A DNA stretch of 64,000 nt from Duodenibacillus massiliensis (GCF_900128485.1 NZ_LT635860.1:38853-102852), one strand, 5' to 3'. Shown: positions 26,196-36,031, numbered from the stretch's first letter. Notes: generated from the sequence alone by a model not told the origin. Made by a program: numbers and translations.

Positions 26196-26235
26196 CAAAA
26201 AACCGCCCGCGGGTAATTCCCGGAGCGGTTTTTTT
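26196..26235 (-). terminator. terminator of the PpiC gene
   Basis: AACCGC...GCGGTT hairpin with an inner CCCGCGGG-like stem, flanked by A-run and T-run on either side, so it can work in both directions. It lies just past the ppiC stop. Confidence 0.7.
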
Positions 26236-26253
26236 ACGTCAATGCGTGAAGTG

Positions 26254-27051
26254 TTACTTCAGGGGCGTGACCTTGGCCTTTTTCACAAGGCCAGCGACAT
26301 ACTGCTGAACCTTCTGTTGCGCAAGGAGCTGCTTAAACTGCGGCGCCCAGGCGTTGTAGTCGGCAAAGCGCTGTGCGGCGCGCTTGCCTTCAAGCTTCAC
26401 GACGTGCCAGCCAAGGCGCGACTTCACGGGAGCCTTGGCAAGTTCCCCGGCCTTAAGACCAGCAAAACCCGCGGCAAAGTCCTTGTCAAAGAGGTTGGCG
26501 CTTGTCCAGGGAATAAGGCCGCCGGCGTTGCGGTTTTCCTGGGTGTCAACGGACTGTTCCTTAGCGAGCTTGGCAAAGTCCGCACCGCCCTTAAGGTCCT
26601 TCAAAAGCTTTTCGGCCGTGGCCTGATCCTTCACGAGGATATGGCGCACCTGCACTTCCGTGTCGCCCCAGCGCTTCTTTTCGGCGTCAAAAAGCGCGCG
26701 CACATCGCTTTCGGGCACCGGGTTCTTCTTGAGGTAGTCCTCGACAAGAGCCTGCATCAGAATCGATTCACGGGCGCGTTCAATGGCGCGGCGCACGTCG
26801 CTTTTACGGTCAAGACGTTGCTTTTTGGCTTCCTGCACGAGCACGGACTGCTGGGTGAGAAGCTGCTTTACCTGATTTTCGAGTTCTTCCGTACGCTGCT
26901 GACCGCGGGCCGTGGCAGCCTTGATCATGTCTTCCTGTTCGGTCTTGGTGATGAGTTCACCGTTCACACGGAAGGCCTGAGTGGCGGCAAAAGCCGTTGT
27001 CGTCGTAAGGGCCGCAGCGGCGGCAGCAAAAACCAGTGCTTTAAGTTTCAT
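26254..27051 (-). CDS. periplasmic PpiC-type peptidyl-prolyl isomerase
   Basis: 265 residues with a signal peptide (MKLKALVFAAAAAALTTTTAFA). It helps fold exported proteins by isomerising proline bonds. A SurA-like N-terminal helical region (about 25-120, Gln/Glu-rich) is followed by the parvulin domain: VRHILVKDQATAEKLLKDLK, GGADFAKLAKEQSVD, GGLIPW and SRLGWHVVKLE. It has one parvulin domain, like the PrsA/PpiC group. The neighbouring yciB is 48 bp upstream in the same direction, a common pairing in betaproteobacteria. Confidence 0.92.
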   Translation of the reverse strand: MKLKALVFAAAAAALTTTTAFAATQAFRVNGELITKTEQEDMIKAATARGQQRTEELENQVKQLLTQQSVLVQEAKKQRLDRKSDVRRAIERARESILMQALVEDYLKKNPVPESDVRALFDAEKKRWGDTEVQVRHILVKDQATAEKLLKDLKGGADFAKLAKEQSVDTQENRNAGGLIPWTSANLFDKDFAAGFAGLKAGELAKAPVKSRLGWHVVKLEGKRAAQRFADYNAWAPQFKQLLAQQKVQQYVAGLVKKAKVTPLK

Positions 27052-27099
27052 TTTTGTGTTTCCGAATAAAAAGCCGGGGACAGAAGGCCTTCTGCGGCA

Positions 27100-27723
27100 T
27101 CAGCCTTCGGCTTGGCCGTTATTTTGTTCTGCCGCCGCGATCCGCGTGATCCAGAACCCGAGGGCAATTGTAAAAATGAGTGTCAGACCGAGGATGCCGA
27201 AAAGTTTGAAATTCACCCAGGTTTCCGTTTCGCAGAGAAAGGCAACCAAGAGGTTGAGCCCCCCGGTGAGAAAAAAGAAAAGAATCCAGGCAATCTGCAT
27301 CTTTTTCCATGCGGCTTCGGGGAGTTTTATTTGGCTCCCGAGAAGCTTTGTGAGGAAATTACGGCCCGTAATCGCGGCAAACCCGAGAATCGCCGCAAAG
27401 ACCCAGTAAAGAATGGTGGGCTTAACCTTAATAAAGGTGCTGTCGTGAAGTAAGAGCGTCAGTGACCCGAACACAAGGATGATCACGAGCGAAATCCAGA
27501 GCATGGGCTCAGGCTTTTTACCGCGGGCAAGGACAATCCCAAACTGCACGACGGACGCGACGATCGCCACAAGCGTTGCGGCAAGCACGGGTGCCTGTTC
27601 GGGGTCAGCGGCGCCGCCCAAAAAGCCCTGCAGCCACGCTGCGAGTTCGGTGCTGTTACTCTGGCCGAACTTAAACGTGACAAAAAAGAGGATGACGGGA
27701 AAAAGATCGAATAAAAGTTTCAC
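27100..27723 (-). CDS. yciB: inner-membrane septation/intracellular spread protein A family
   Basis: 207 residues and about five membrane helices. The start LLFDLFPVILFFVTFKFG and the segments KPTILYWVFAAILGFA and LPEAAWKKMQIAWILFF are hallmarks of the YciB/IspZ family, which influences cell envelope synthesis and division. A 25-residue hydrophilic insert after the first helix (about 30-45) is slightly unusual. It probably forms a two-gene unit with the PpiC gene. Confidence 0.93.
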   Translation of the reverse strand: MKLLFDLFPVILFFVTFKFGQSNSTELAAWLQGFLGGAADPEQAPVLAATLVAIVASVVQFGIVLARGKKPEPMLWISLVIILVFGSLTLLLHDSTFIKVKPTILYWVFAAILGFAAITGRNFLTKLLGSQIKLPEAAWKKMQIAWILFFFLTGGLNLLVAFLCETETWVNFKLFGILGLTLIFTIALGFWITRIAAAEQNNGQAEG

Positions 27724-27945
27724 GGTGCGTCTGCTCGGTGAAGTACAAAAGGGAAAGAATCCTCAGAACGGCCGGATTCTATCGGGCCCAAAGGCGGGCC
27801 GCACGCGCGGGAAGCGCTTCTGTAACACACCTTCACTGATTTTTTCTTATTATCGCGTTTCAAACCGGTTTCGGGCTCTATTGTCCCGGACATGTTTCCC
27901 CGGTAAGGGGAGAAGCGTGTAAAAACCGTTCAGGAACGCCACTCC

Positions 27946-30684
27946 ATGTTTAAAGGATTGAAATCTCTCATCATGACGACAGCCGCGTGTGCTGCGATGG
28001 CGGGGGCTGCCGGTGCCGCTGCGCCGGCTTTGCCCCAGGCCGTGCATACTGTTGAAGGAATCAAAAGTTACGAACTCGCCAACGGCCTCAAGGTCGTTTT
28101 GTTTGCCGATCAGAGTAAACCGACGGCAACCGTGAACACCACGTATCTGGTGGGGTCGCGCCATGAAAATTACGGTGAAACCGGCATGGCGCACCTTTTG
28201 GAGCACCTCATGTTTAAGGGGAGCAAAAACTACCCCGATCCGACGCGTGAATTCACGCGCCGGGGTTTCCGCATGAACGGTACCACGTGGCTTGACCGCA
28301 CCAACTACTTCGTGAGCTTTACCGCAAACGACGACAACATGCGCTGGGCTCTCGGCTGGAGCGCGGACGCGATGACCAATTCCTTCATCGCCAAAAAGGA
28401 TCTCGACACGGAAATGACCGTGGTCCGTAACGAATACGAGATGGGGGAAAATAAGCCCTTAAGCGTGATGCTTAAGCGCATGCAGGGCGTTCTTTTTGAC
28501 TGGCACGCCTACGGCAGAAACACGATCGGTGCGAGAAGCGACATCGAAAACGTGCCGATTGAAAACATACAGGCCTTTTACCGCAAGTGGTATCAGCCCG
28601 ATAACGCCGTTCTCACGGTTTCAGGGCGCTTTGATGAAACGAAGGTCTTGGGCTGGATTCAGGAAACCTTCGGCAAGATCCCGCGCCCGAGGCGCGTATT
28701 GCCTGCCGAGTGGACCGTTGAACCCGTTGCCGACGGCCCGCGCACCTTTGAAATCCGCAGGCCCGGTGAGTCGCAGCTCGTTGCCGTGGGCTACCGCATA
28801 CCGTCTGCGTTAGCCTCTGACATCAACGCCGTGGAAACAGCGGTGGATGTGCTTTCCAACGCTCCCCGCGGCCGCCTTTATAAGGCCCTCGTTGAAACCG
28901 GCATGGCCGGTCAGGTCTTCGGCTGGGCGATGTCCTCCAAATGCCCGAGCTTTGTGATGTTCGGCGCCATGGTGAAAAAGGGCGACGACATCGGCCGCGT
29001 GCGCGAGACGCTCATTAAGACCGTGGAAGAAGCGTTTAAATCGCAGCCAGCGGACGAAACCGAAGTGAAGCTCTCTTTGGCCGAAGCCGCCACCGACTAC
29101 GAGCGCACGCTCTCAGACCCCGAAAGCTTTGCGGTGGATCTTTCCGACTACATCGCTTTGGGTGACTGGCGGCTCTTTTTCCATGACCGCGACATGACCG
29201 CGAAGGTGACGCCTGCGGCAGTAAACAAAGCCGCCGCGGACTACTTTGTGCGCGACAACCGCGTGGTCGGGACCTTTATTCCGGACGATAAGCCCGAGCG
29301 CGCTCCGGTGATGGTGACGCCCAAACTTGAAGACGTTCTGAAAAACGCCGCGTTTAAGGAAGAGGGCGACACCGCCGAAGCCTTTGACGTGAGTCAGGCC
29401 AATATTGACGCGCGCACCGAGCGCCTCACAATCAACGGCATCAAGACGGCGCTTTTACCCAAAAAGACCCGCGGCCGTACGGTTACGGTCATGACGCACT
29501 TTAATTACGCCAACCTTGACGCCGTGCGCGGTAACCGCCTGCTTGACACGCTCATCGAACCGATGCTCTCGCGCGGCACGGCTGACATGGACCGCACCGC
29601 GATTTCGGACGAACTCACCAAACTCAAGGTGCAGGGCGATGTGCTCACGTTTACGACGACGCGCGAAAACGTAGTGAAAGTCATTGAACTCATGGGGAAA
29701 CTCACGTCCGCAAGCACCTTCCCCGAAAAAGAAGTCACGCAGCTTGTGCGCCAGATGGTGACGATGCTTGAAGGTAAGAGCGATGATCCGGTGACCTTGG
29801 GCCGCGATGCGCTTTTAAAGCACTTTGCGACCTATCCGGCCGGTGACCCCCGTAACGCGATGACAACGGCTGAGACTGTCGAGGGGCTTAAGACCGTGAC
29901 GCGGGATGCGCTCTACGACTGGTATAAGCGCGCCGTCGCCACCACCAACGGAGAAGTGGCGGTGGTCGGCGACTTTGACACCGAAGAGGTTAAGGCTGCT
30001 CTCAAAAAAGCGCTTGCCGCGAAAAAGCCTGCGGACGCAAAGACCGCCTGGAGCCGCTGGTACGCCGAATTTAAGCCCGTGAAGGGGGAACGCATCGTGA
30101 TTGATACGCCCGCCAAGGAAAACGCAGTGCTTCTGGCGCGCGTGGACTTTAAGGCGAACCTCGAGGATAAAGCCTCTCCCGCGATGGTCACGGCCGACTG
30201 GATTTTGGGCGGCGGCACGGGGCTTTCGAACCGCCTCGTTGACCGTCTGCGCCAGAAGGAAGGCTTAAGTTACGGGGTCGGCAGCCGCGTGATGCTCCCG
30301 AAGTTCGGGGACCGCGCCTTCTGGTCGCTTTTTGCGATCACGGCACCTCAGAACCTTGCGCGCGCCGAACTCTGCGCCCGTGAGGAAATCGCCCGGATTT
30401 TGAAGGACGGCGTCACGGAAAAGGAACTGCAGGAGGCAAAGAAGGGGCTTTTGCAGAGCCGGGCCGTCAACCGCGCACAGGACGATTACCTTGCGCAGGG
30501 GTGGCTTGGGTTCCTTGCAATGGGTAAGACCTTTGCCTACAGCAAGGCCTTTGACGATGCGGTGGAAAAGTTGACCGTCGCTGACGTCAACGCGGCTCTG
30601 AAGCGCATGATCGACGAGACGTCGATTACGTGGGTGCTGGCGGGCGACGCCGCCAAGGCGAAGGCCGAGGGGAAGGCCTTCTGA
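27946..30684 (+). CDS. periplasmic M16 family zinc metalloprotease
   Basis: 912 residues: a signal peptide (MTTAACAAMAGAAGAAAPA) and two M16 halves. The first has the inverted zinc motif HLLEHLMFKGS (HxxEH), with the third ligand Glu in the VVRNEYEMGE region. The second half (from about 480) lacks HxxEH, has ...GGTGLSNRLVDRLRQKEGLSY, and closes the chamber, as in pitrilysin-type enzymes. This size and single-polypeptide layout are seen in exported processing peptidases. AGGAACG precedes the ATG, and a strong terminator follows. Confidence 0.92.
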   Translation: MFKGLKSLIMTTAACAAMAGAAGAAAPALPQAVHTVEGIKSYELANGLKVVLFADQSKPTATVNTTYLVGSRHENYGETGMAHLLEHLMFKGSKNYPDPTREFTRRGFRMNGTTWLDRTNYFVSFTANDDNMRWALGWSADAMTNSFIAKKDLDTEMTVVRNEYEMGENKPLSVMLKRMQGVLFDWHAYGRNTIGARSDIENVPIENIQAFYRKWYQPDNAVLTVSGRFDETKVLGWIQETFGKIPRPRRVLPAEWTVEPVADGPRTFEIRRPGESQLVAVGYRIPSALASDINAVETAVDVLSNAPRGRLYKALVETGMAGQVFGWAMSSKCPSFVMFGAMVKKGDDIGRVRETLIKTVEEAFKSQPADETEVKLSLAEAATDYERTLSDPESFAVDLSDYIALGDWRLFFHDRDMTAKVTPAAVNKAAADYFVRDNRVVGTFIPDDKPERAPVMVTPKLEDVLKNAAFKEEGDTAEAFDVSQANIDARTERLTINGIKTALLPKKTRGRTVTVMTHFNYANLDAVRGNRLLDTLIEPMLSRGTADMDRTAISDELTKLKVQGDVLTFTTTRENVVKVIELMGKLTSASTFPEKEVTQLVRQMVTMLEGKSDDPVTLGRDALLKHFATYPAGDPRNAMTTAETVEGLKTVTRDALYDWYKRAVATTNGEVAVVGDFDTEEVKAALKKALAAKKPADAKTAWSRWYAEFKPVKGERIVIDTPAKENAVLLARVDFKANLEDKASPAMVTADWILGGGTGLSNRLVDRLRQKEGLSYGVGSRVMLPKFGDRAFWSLFAITAPQNLARAELCAREEIARILKDGVTEKELQEAKKGLLQSRAVNRAQDDYLAQGWLGFLAMGKTFAYSKAFDDAVEKLTVADVNAALKRMIDETSITWVLAGDAAKAKAEGKAF

Positions 30685-30723
30685 GGCATGGTCTTCGGCT
30701 AAAATCCGCGGCACTGCCGCAAA

Positions 30724-30767
30724 AATCCCGGCTGAGTCAAACCAACGATGAGGCCGGGATTTTTTTC
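30724..30767 (+). terminator. terminator after the M16 protease gene
   Basis: AATCCCGGC and GCCGGGATT form a 9-bp stem followed by TTTTTT. It sits only about 20 bp before the next gene's start, so that gene must have a promoter overlapping it or depend on read-through. Confidence 0.85.
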
Positions 30768-30787
30768 GAATTGTTTAGGGAGTGATC

Positions 30788-32095
30788 ATGCCTTTCATCC
30801 GGATTCTGACAGCGCTTTCTGCCGCCCTGTTGTGTGCTCAGGAAGCTTCAGCGGCCGATGCCGTCCGGGTGAAGTCTGCGACACTGCTTGATATTACCGG
30901 GCCCACCACCGACGTTTTTGCCGATGCAGCAAGTTCTGAGTCGCTCACGATTCCGGTGGCAATCTGCTCGTGCATCACGTTTCGGGGACAGACCCGTGAC
31001 GGCGCGCTGTTGTTTGACGGTATCACGGACCGGGGCCCCAACACGACGGCTCCGAAGGTGCGCCGCAACGGCGAGCTCGTGAGAGGCCGCTACTTTGCCG
31101 ATCCGGCATTTCCTCCGCAGATCGTGCGGCTTCGCGTCAAAGACGGTAAAGCTGTTGTCTTCGGAATGGTGCCCCTGTCCGATAACGAAGGACAGCCCGT
31201 GAGCACCGTTCCCCCGGTCAATTATTCTGAAGTCGCGATGACGATTGACAACAAGATCCTTAAGCCCGGGCGCGTTACGCTTGATCCCGAAGGGATGGCG
31301 GCGGTGCGTAAGGGCGGGGGCTGGTGGATCGCAGACGAATACGGGCCGAGCCTTTGCCGCTTTAACAGCCTCGGGGAAATGATGCGCTGCTATGCGCCGG
31401 GCTCGGGGCTGCCGCAGATTTACGGTGCGCACCGCGTTGACCGCGGTTTTGAGTCGGTCTCCGTGATGCCCGACGGCCGTGTTCTGGGTGTCATGCAGGG
31501 GGCTCTGCCCGGTGAGCACTTCGTGCGGGCCCTTATTTTTGACGAGAAAAAGCGCGTTTCCGAGCAGTACGCCTGGCCTCTGGAAAAGAATTTCTGGAAA
31601 AATCCCGATGACGTGAAAATCGGGGATATTGCCTCGCTCGGTAATGACAGGTTTTTGCTGATTGAGCAGGGTGAGGCGAAAACGGGTCAGTGGGTGACGC
31701 GCCTTGTGACGGGAAGCCTCAAAGGCGTGCGGGCGATTGACAAATTAAGCCCGCAGAAACTCGCGGCACTCAAACCCCGCACCCGCGGCATGGTGGCCAA
31801 AAAAGTCATCATGACGCTTGAAAACCACGGCTGGAGCGCGAAAAAAGCCGAGGGCCTTGCGGTGCTCCCGGACCGCAAAACCATTGCGGTTGTAAGCGAC
31901 AACGAATTCGGTATTGATGTGAAGGCCCAAAGCCGCGCGGGCAGAGCTCACGCTCCGCAGGACTACGTGCGCGAGGAAAATGGTGCCGTGACGCACCTCG
32001 GTAACCCGAGCGACGCACAATTTAAGTTTGTGCCGCGCACCGATGAGGGCGCAGAAACGCAGATGATGCTGATTGAACTCGCAAAGCCGCTTTGA
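30788..32095 (+). CDS. secreted phytase-like esterase-domain protein
   Basis: 435 residues: a signal peptide (MPFIRILTALSAALLCAQEASA) and then a beta-propeller-like domain with DGITDRGPNT, LDPEGMAA, WWIADEYGPSLCRFNSLGEM and GFESVSVMPDG. These match the esterase-like activity of phytase family (PF13449 type), secreted proteins thought to bind or hydrolyse phosphate esters. The ATG at 30788 is preferred over the GTG at 30782 because AGGGAGTG lies just upstream. Confidence 0.83.
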   Translation: MPFIRILTALSAALLCAQEASAADAVRVKSATLLDITGPTTDVFADAASSESLTIPVAICSCITFRGQTRDGALLFDGITDRGPNTTAPKVRRNGELVRGRYFADPAFPPQIVRLRVKDGKAVVFGMVPLSDNEGQPVSTVPPVNYSEVAMTIDNKILKPGRVTLDPEGMAAVRKGGGWWIADEYGPSLCRFNSLGEMMRCYAPGSGLPQIYGAHRVDRGFESVSVMPDGRVLGVMQGALPGEHFVRALIFDEKKRVSEQYAWPLEKNFWKNPDDVKIGDIASLGNDRFLLIEQGEAKTGQWVTRLVTGSLKGVRAIDKLSPQKLAALKPRTRGMVAKKVIMTLENHGWSAKKAEGLAVLPDRKTIAVVSDNEFGIDVKAQSRAGRAHAPQDYVREENGAVTHLGNPSDAQFKFVPRTDEGAETQMMLIELAKPL

Positions 32096-32186
32096 CGGCC
32101 TGAGTCCGCGGTCTCTCTCTCTCTTGAGCGCGCATCGGCGTAGCATAAAGACCTTGATTTACTTTTTTTGCCGGAAAGGAAGCATC

Positions 32187-33470
32187 ATGGCCAATCTTGA
32201 AGACTACAGCCGCGAGATCTGTGAAACCCGCCGTGCGATTCACCGCCGTCCCGAAGAAGGGTGGACGGAGTTTGAAACCACGTACCGCGTTGTTTCAACG
32301 CTTGAAAAGTACGGGGTTTTTAAGATTAAGGCGGGCCGTGATGTGATCGATCCGGAACACGTCCTCGGCCGTAACCCGGATCTCGTTGAGAAGGCTCAGA
32401 AGCGTGCTTTGGAGCACGGCGTGCCTCAGGCTTTCCTGGACCGTCTCGGCGGCTACACCGGTGCCGTTGCGGAATTTGACACGGGGCGCCCCGGTCCCGC
32501 CGTGGGTTTCCGCTTTGACATGGACTGCGTGCTTGTGACCGAATCCAAGGACGCCTCGCACGTTCCCGCCGCCTGCGGTTTTGCCTCCGAGCGTGACGGC
32601 TTCATGCACGCCTGCGGCCACGACGGCCACACGGCAACGGGTCTGGGGCTTGCGCACTGGATTGCCGACCATAAAGATGACCTCAACGGAAAAATCCGCC
32701 TCATTTTCCAGCCCGCTGAAGAAGGTACGCGCGGCGCGAGCGCCATGACCGCGGCCGGTGCGGCTGACGACCTTGACTGGTTCTTCGGCGCGCACGTGGG
32801 CTGCGACTGCGCTCCGGGTGAAGTGGGCGTGGTGGAAAAGGGCTTTTTGGCGACTACCAAGATCGATATTTCCTTTACGGGCCGCGCTTCGCACGCGGGG
32901 TCAGACCCCGAAAAAGGCAGAAGCGCCCTGATGGCCGCGGCTGCCTGCGCGCTCATGATGCAGGGCATTCCCCGTCACGGCGAGGGTGACACCCGTGTGG
33001 CCGTGGGTACGCTCAGGGCGGGCGAAGGCCGCAACGTCACGCCCGTGCACGCCTTTATGCAGGCCGAGGTGCGCGGTGCCACCGGCGAAATCAACGAGTG
33101 GATGACAGAGCGCGTTCAAAGCATTGTGAAGGGTGTGGCTGAATCCTACGAAGTCGAAGGCAAGATGATTAAGGCGGGCGAAGCCGTTGATATGCGTGCA
33201 AGCCCTGAAGCCGCGGACCTGGTGGCTACTGTCGTCAACGCTATTCCTGGGCTTACCAGCCGGATGCTCCAGGGCGAGGGCGGCAGCGAAGACTGCTCGC
33301 TTCTGATGCGCCGCGCGCAGCAAAAGGGCGCCAAGGCCGTGTACTTCATCTACGGCTGCAAACACCACGGACACCATCGTTCCGACTTTGAAATTCAGGA
33401 CGAAAAGAGCCTTCCCGTGGCATTTCAGGTGATGACAGGGATTGTGACGCGTCTTAACGGCAAAGCCTAA
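32187..33470 (+). CDS. M20 family amidohydrolase resembling p-aminobenzoyl-glutamate hydrolase subunit A
   Basis: 427 residues. Metal ligands are visible in FMHACGHDGHTATGLGLAH, LIFQPAEEGTRGASAM and FGAHVGC, and the dimerisation-domain motif is FTGRASHAGSDPEKGRSA. The C-terminal GCKHHGHHRSDFEI carries the last His. The two-residue-spaced signature RRAIHRRPEEGWTEFET and the long insert around residues 45-85 resemble AbgA more than generic hippurate hydrolases. No abgB or abgT partner is adjacent. The ATG at 32187 follows GGAAAGGAAG. Substrate uncertain. Confidence 0.87.
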   Translation: MANLEDYSREICETRRAIHRRPEEGWTEFETTYRVVSTLEKYGVFKIKAGRDVIDPEHVLGRNPDLVEKAQKRALEHGVPQAFLDRLGGYTGAVAEFDTGRPGPAVGFRFDMDCVLVTESKDASHVPAACGFASERDGFMHACGHDGHTATGLGLAHWIADHKDDLNGKIRLIFQPAEEGTRGASAMTAAGAADDLDWFFGAHVGCDCAPGEVGVVEKGFLATTKIDISFTGRASHAGSDPEKGRSALMAAAACALMMQGIPRHGEGDTRVAVGTLRAGEGRNVTPVHAFMQAEVRGATGEINEWMTERVQSIVKGVAESYEVEGKMIKAGEAVDMRASPEAADLVATVVNAIPGLTSRMLQGEGGSEDCSLLMRRAQQKGAKAVYFIYGCKHHGHHRSDFEIQDEKSLPVAFQVMTGIVTRLNGKA

Positions 33471-33474
33471 GAGA

Positions 33475-33515
33475 AAAAAGGGCTCCGCTTTTAGCTGCGG
33501 AGCCCGTGGGTTTTC
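33475..33515 (+). terminator. terminator between the M20 gene and the convergent sensor kinase
   Basis: GGCTCCGC and GCGGAGCC pair; an A-run lies on one side and a TTTTCT tract on the other, so it can serve both convergent genes. Confidence 0.72.
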
Positions 33516-33523
33516 TCTGGAAA

Positions 33524-34942
33524 TCACACCACCGTCTGCGGGGGCTTCTCCTGGGCATTGGGTGCCGGCGTTTCGCCGGCATTTTTCTGCCCGTAAAGCG
33601 GGATTTTGAGGGTAACCGTAAGCCCGTGGGGTTCGGTGACCGAGAGCGTCACGGTGCCGCTTGAGCGCCGCACGATCCGGTCGACGATCGCGAGGCCCAG
33701 GCCGGTGCCTGAAACCCCCGTGCGGGCGGCGTCACCGCGCTCAAAGGGGCGCATCACGCGGTCAGCCTGCTTCATGTCAAGGCCTTCGCCCTGATCGCTT
33801 ACGACAAGAAGCGCGGTTGTGCGGTCTTTTTTCACCGTGACGCTTAAATGCAGCCGGTCATCGTCGCTTCGCCCGTAGCGCTGGGCGTTACTGATGAGGT
33901 TTTGCACGACGCGCGAGAGTTCCAGCGGATGCGCCGTCACGACGATGTCGGGCTCGACATCAAGCTTTTCAATCTTGACGGCGGGGTCCGTGTCAACGCG
34001 CGCCGTTTTGATGTACTGCAGCACGGTCTGGGAGAGGTTGACGCGCTCTAAGGGCTGTGTGCTTCGCTTCGCGTAGGCCGCAAACTGGTTCACGATCATT
34101 TCCATCTGCTCAAGGTCGCTTACCATCGCGGCGTGCGTATCCTCAGGGAGACTTGCCATTTCCGTTTCAAGCCGCAGACGCGTGATCGGCGTTCTTAAGT
34201 CGTGCGAAACGCCGGCCAAAAGCACCTCGCGGTCCTGCTCCATACGGACGATATCCTGCACCATGCGGTTAAAGCTTGAATTGACTTCGCGTAATTCTTC
34301 CGGACCGCTGTCTTCGGGGAGCTTTGAAGGGACAAGGCCGCGCCCAAAAACTTTGGCATTTTCAGAGAGCTGATTCAAGGGAGCAATGAGGCGGCGCGTT
34401 AAGACCGTGGCACCCAGGATACTGGCAACGAGCGCAGCCAGGGCCCACCAGAGCCACGTTTTTCCGTACGGGGGATCAATGAGGGAGCTGTTCGTTTTGA
34501 GCCAGTAGTTGTCCCCGTCAATCGAGATTGACACCCAAAGGCCGCTGCGGCCGTTGACTTCACTCGCGAGAATCGTGTCGCTTCCGAGTTCAGCGCGGAC
34601 GATGGCTTCGACGTCGGCGATGTTGCTGCGGGTGTAATTGAAGGTTTCTGAAAGCGGCACGATTTTGTCGTCGGCCTCACGCGGCAGAATCCGGAGACCT
34701 TCGCGCTTGGCGAGCACCATCAGCAGGTCGGGCCGGTAGATGGGGTCGGCGGAAATCAACGCGTAGCGCGTGAGGTTTGCCATCGAGACGATCTGCTGCG
34801 CGGTTCCGAGCGCATAGGGCGTTTCGTTTAACACACGGAAACTCTGAAGCCATCCCATCACGCTGAAGATGATGAGAAGCATCATGAGAATAAAGGTGCG
34901 CCAGAAAAGGTTCGGCGCGGGCGGAGCGGAGAGTTTTGCCAC
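33524..34942 (-). CDS. envZ: EnvZ-like osmosensor/envelope sensor histidine kinase
   Basis: 472 residues: a first membrane helix (about 12-30), a periplasmic domain (about 30-160), a second helix, and a HAMP linker with TRRLIAPLNQLSENAKVFGRG. Then come the phosphoacceptor box LLAGVSHDLRTPITRLRLE and the ATPase boxes LISNAQRYG (N), VVSDQGEGLD (G1) and GTGLGLAIV (G2). The C-terminal tail is Pro-rich. It follows the OmpR-like regulator, from which it is separated by a terminator-like hairpin. Probable role: envelope and porin control. Confidence 0.9.
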   Translation of the reverse strand: MAKLSAPPAPNLFWRTFILMMLLIIFSVMGWLQSFRVLNETPYALGTAQQIVSMANLTRYALISADPIYRPDLLMVLAKREGLRILPREADDKIVPLSETFNYTRSNIADVEAIVRAELGSDTILASEVNGRSGLWVSISIDGDNYWLKTNSSLIDPPYGKTWLWWALAALVASILGATVLTRRLIAPLNQLSENAKVFGRGLVPSKLPEDSGPEELREVNSSFNRMVQDIVRMEQDREVLLAGVSHDLRTPITRLRLETEMASLPEDTHAAMVSDLEQMEMIVNQFAAYAKRSTQPLERVNLSQTVLQYIKTARVDTDPAVKIEKLDVEPDIVVTAHPLELSRVVQNLISNAQRYGRSDDDRLHLSVTVKKDRTTALLVVSDQGEGLDMKQADRVMRPFERGDAARTGVSGTGLGLAIVDRIVRRSSGTVTLSVTEPHGLTVTLKIPLYGQKNAGETPAPNAQEKPPQTVV

Positions 34943-34966
34943 GGTGTGCGTCTGATTGAGATAAAA

Positions 34967-34990
34967 ACGGGATCCTTGTGAGGATCCCGT
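34967..34990 (-). terminator. terminator-like hairpin between ompR and envZ
   Basis: ACGGGATCCT and AGGATCCCGT form a perfect 10-bp stem with a 4-nt loop, followed by TTTTTAT on the minus strand. It sits in the short gap between response regulator and kinase genes. Confidence 0.75.
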
Positions 34991-35003
34991 CTGAGTATAA
35001 CCG

Positions 35004-35768
35004 TTACTTTGTTTCGGGTTTTACGCCGTCTTTACCCGAAGCCGTATCGTCGGGAATAAAGACGTAGCCAAGACCCCAGACCGTCTGCAGATAACGGGGC
35101 TTGGCGGGATCGGGTTCAATGAGCTTACGAAGGCGCGAGACCTGAACGTCAAGCGACCGGTCAAAGGCTTCGTACTCGCGGCCGCGGGCCATTTCCATGA
35201 GTTTGTCGCGGGAAAGCGGCACCTTGGGGTGACGGGCAAAGGCCTTCATCACGGCAAATTCGCCGGTCGTGAGCGCAATGAGTTCACCGTTTTTGCGGAG
35301 TTCACGGCGGCCGAGGTCAAGCTCAAAGTCGCCGAAGCGCACCACGATGTTTTCCTTGCTCGGCGCGCCGGGCTGGTCCTTGGCGGGGCGGCGGCGCAGC
35401 ACGGCGTGGATGCGGGCAAGCAACTCACGGGGATTAAAGGGTTTGGCGATATAGTCGTCCGCGCCGAGTTCAAGCCCCACGATGCGGTCAACGTCTTCGC
35501 CGCGCGCCGTGAGCATGATCACGGGCGTCATATCCTTGCCGGCACGCAGGCGGCGGAGAATCTGCAGGCCGTCTTCGCCGGGCATCATGAGGTCGAGAAT
35601 GAGCGCGTCAAAGCGTTCCCGCAGCCAGATGCGGTTCATCGCCTGGCCGTTTTCCGCGACGCTTACGGAAAAGCCGTTTTCGCCGAGGTAGCGGCGCAGC
35701 AGGTCACGAAGGCGCGGATCGTCATCCACGACCAAAACCTTGGGTGTGCGCTGTTCATTTTCTGCCAT
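35004..35768 (-). CDS. ompR: OmpR-family response regulator
   Basis: 254 residues. The receiver domain has the acidic pair in VLVVDDDPRLRDLL, phosphoacceptor Asp in ALILDLMMPGEDGL, and the conserved Lys in DDYIAKPFNPREL. The winged-helix output domain ends with SLDVQVSRLRKLIEPDP and a YLQTVWGLGYVFIPD strand, which is OmpR-like rather than PhoB-like. The start at 35768 is chosen because the protein then opens with MAENEQRTPKVLVVDDD; upstream in-frame codons have no family similarity. Confidence 0.93.
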   Translation of the reverse strand: MAENEQRTPKVLVVDDDPRLRDLLRRYLGENGFSVSVAENGQAMNRIWLRERFDALILDLMMPGEDGLQILRRLRAGKDMTPVIMLTARGEDVDRIVGLELGADDYIAKPFNPRELLARIHAVLRRRPAKDQPGAPSKENIVVRFGDFELDLGRRELRKNGELIALTTGEFAVMKAFARHPKVPLSRDKLMEMARGREYEAFDRSLDVQVSRLRKLIEPDPAKPRYLQTVWGLGYVFIPDDTASGKDGVKPETK

Positions 35769-36031
35769 GATGCCTGTAACTCCTATGTGCGGCGGACGGG
35801 CTTGCCGGGGTTTCTGCAGTATCTGCAGAAAACGACTCCGGAAAAAGCGGGATCCGCTCTTTGTCGTAGGGGTAATTGTGCCTGTTACAAATTCGATTGC
35901 CTGCCCGGAAAAAACGTCTGTTACAAATTCTGCGGCTTTGTTGCGTAAAAAAGACGGGCGCACTTCTAATAAAAAGTTTTAACTGAGGTAAGCTACGCCC
36001 ATCGAAACGGCACAGAAGGACTTGCCCCACC

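Noticed and set aside
21164-26308. Long plus-strand frames opposite hyaBC and the second porin
   Set aside because: Antisense shadows of well-recognised hydrogenase and porin genes.
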